Shown here: positions 23,733 through 23,822 of the stretch, one piece after another
Position numbering within the stretch: position 1 is the first letter of the stretch
How the letters are laid out: each line of letters opens with the position of its first letter
Source of the DNA: ZC4RG29 sp032907565
GTDB lineage: Bacteria > Bacteroidota > Bacteroidia > Cytophagales > Cyclobacteriaceae
Assembly (NCBI GenBank): GCA_032907565.1
Contig: JAJJPK010000048.1
Coordinates: 1 to 23,822 of the forward strand
Reading direction: 5' to 3'
DNA length: 23,822 nucleotides
Program-made: the position numbers and the translations under genes
The notes under the pieces: model-generated
Database searches by the model: none
Seen by the model: only the letters and a program-made list of their open reading frames with translations
Told to the model about the DNA's origin: nothing

Positions 23733-23740
23733 ATAAAAAC

Positions 23741-23822
23741 ATGTATTTAATGGAACAGACCATGCGGTGGTACGGACCGAACGATCCGGTTAGCCTGCAG
23801 GATATCAGGCAGGCGGGTTGTA
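23741..23822 (+). CDS. uxuA: Mannonate dehydratase (partial, N-terminus only)
   Basis: Only 27 codons are inside the window. The protein reads MYLMEQTMRWYGPNDPVSLQ followed by DIRQAGC, almost the canonical UxuA start (MEQTxRWYGPNDPVSLxDIRQAG). UxuA dehydrates D-mannonate to 2-keto-3-deoxygluconate in the cytoplasm, a step of glucuronate catabolism, which fits the glucuronic acid released by the GH67 enzyme just upstream. Two starts are possible, the ATG at 23741 or the one at 23750 that matches the E. coli N-terminus better. The leader carries octamer repeats right up to the first ATG and no Shine-Dalgarno sequence. The 201-base gap after GH67 allows a separate promoter, but none was recognised. 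Confidence 0.92.
   Translation, partial: MYLMEQTMRWYGPNDPVSLQDIRQAGC

Overview
The window looks like chromosomal DNA of a Bacteroidota bacterium, most likely a free-living polysaccharide degrader of the Cytophagales type. This rests on an adjacent SusC/SusD pair, a xylanase ending in a type IX secretion (T9SS) sorting domain, mostly absent Shine-Dalgarno sequences, at least one TAnnTTTG-like -7 element, and DUF families common in the phylum. GC content looks moderate (about 50-55%). The genus call is inference. No mobile element, phage gene, CRISPR array, tRNA or rRNA was seen.

Left part (1-9700), housekeeping, stress and membrane genes. A truncated SUI1/eIF1-like gene and a membrane-anchored J-domain protein lie on the minus strand. 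After a terminator come two universal stress protein genes, one with tandem domains and one degenerate. They diverge from a two-gene signalling unit: a soluble PAS histidine kinase and a response regulator whose output is a CRP/FNR-like module. A 19-bp spaced palindrome lies in the divergent spacer. Next is a tight lemA-TPM-TPM operon, a DUF4199 membrane protein that overlaps the end of that operon tail to tail, a DUF456 membrane protein, an exported SMP-30/gluconolactonase-like protein and a small secreted protein of unknown function with a clear terminator.

Middle (9682-10445), the only long gap. It lacks a convincing protein gene but has an AT-rich imperfect inverted repeat, a GC-rich stretch with nested complementary segments, a terminator-like hairpin, and a LacI-type operator just before a lacI-family gene.

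Right part (10446-23822), a glucuronoxylan utilisation locus. It holds LacI regulator 1, a GH10 xylanase with a T9SS tail, SusD, SusC, a GH3 beta-xylosidase-like enzyme, LacI regulator 2, a GH67 alpha-glucuronidase and the first 27 codons of mannonate dehydratase (uxuA). The inferred flow is cell-surface xylan cutting by GH10, oligosaccharide capture and import by SusD/SusC, removal of (methyl)glucuronic acid by GH67, trimming to xylose by GH3, and glucuronate catabolism through UxuA. Three operators sharing the core AATCGGTT precede lacI-1, susC and the GH3/lacI-2 divergent pair, so the locus appears to be one LacI-family regulon with two paralogous repressors.

No wholly new system is evident. 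The least explained items are the structured non-coding stretch near 10.0-10.25 kb, the 8-bp tandem repeat arrays in two intergenic regions (about 7.43-7.53 kb and 23.54-23.74 kb), and the two-component/CRP-fusion unit facing the stress protein genes.
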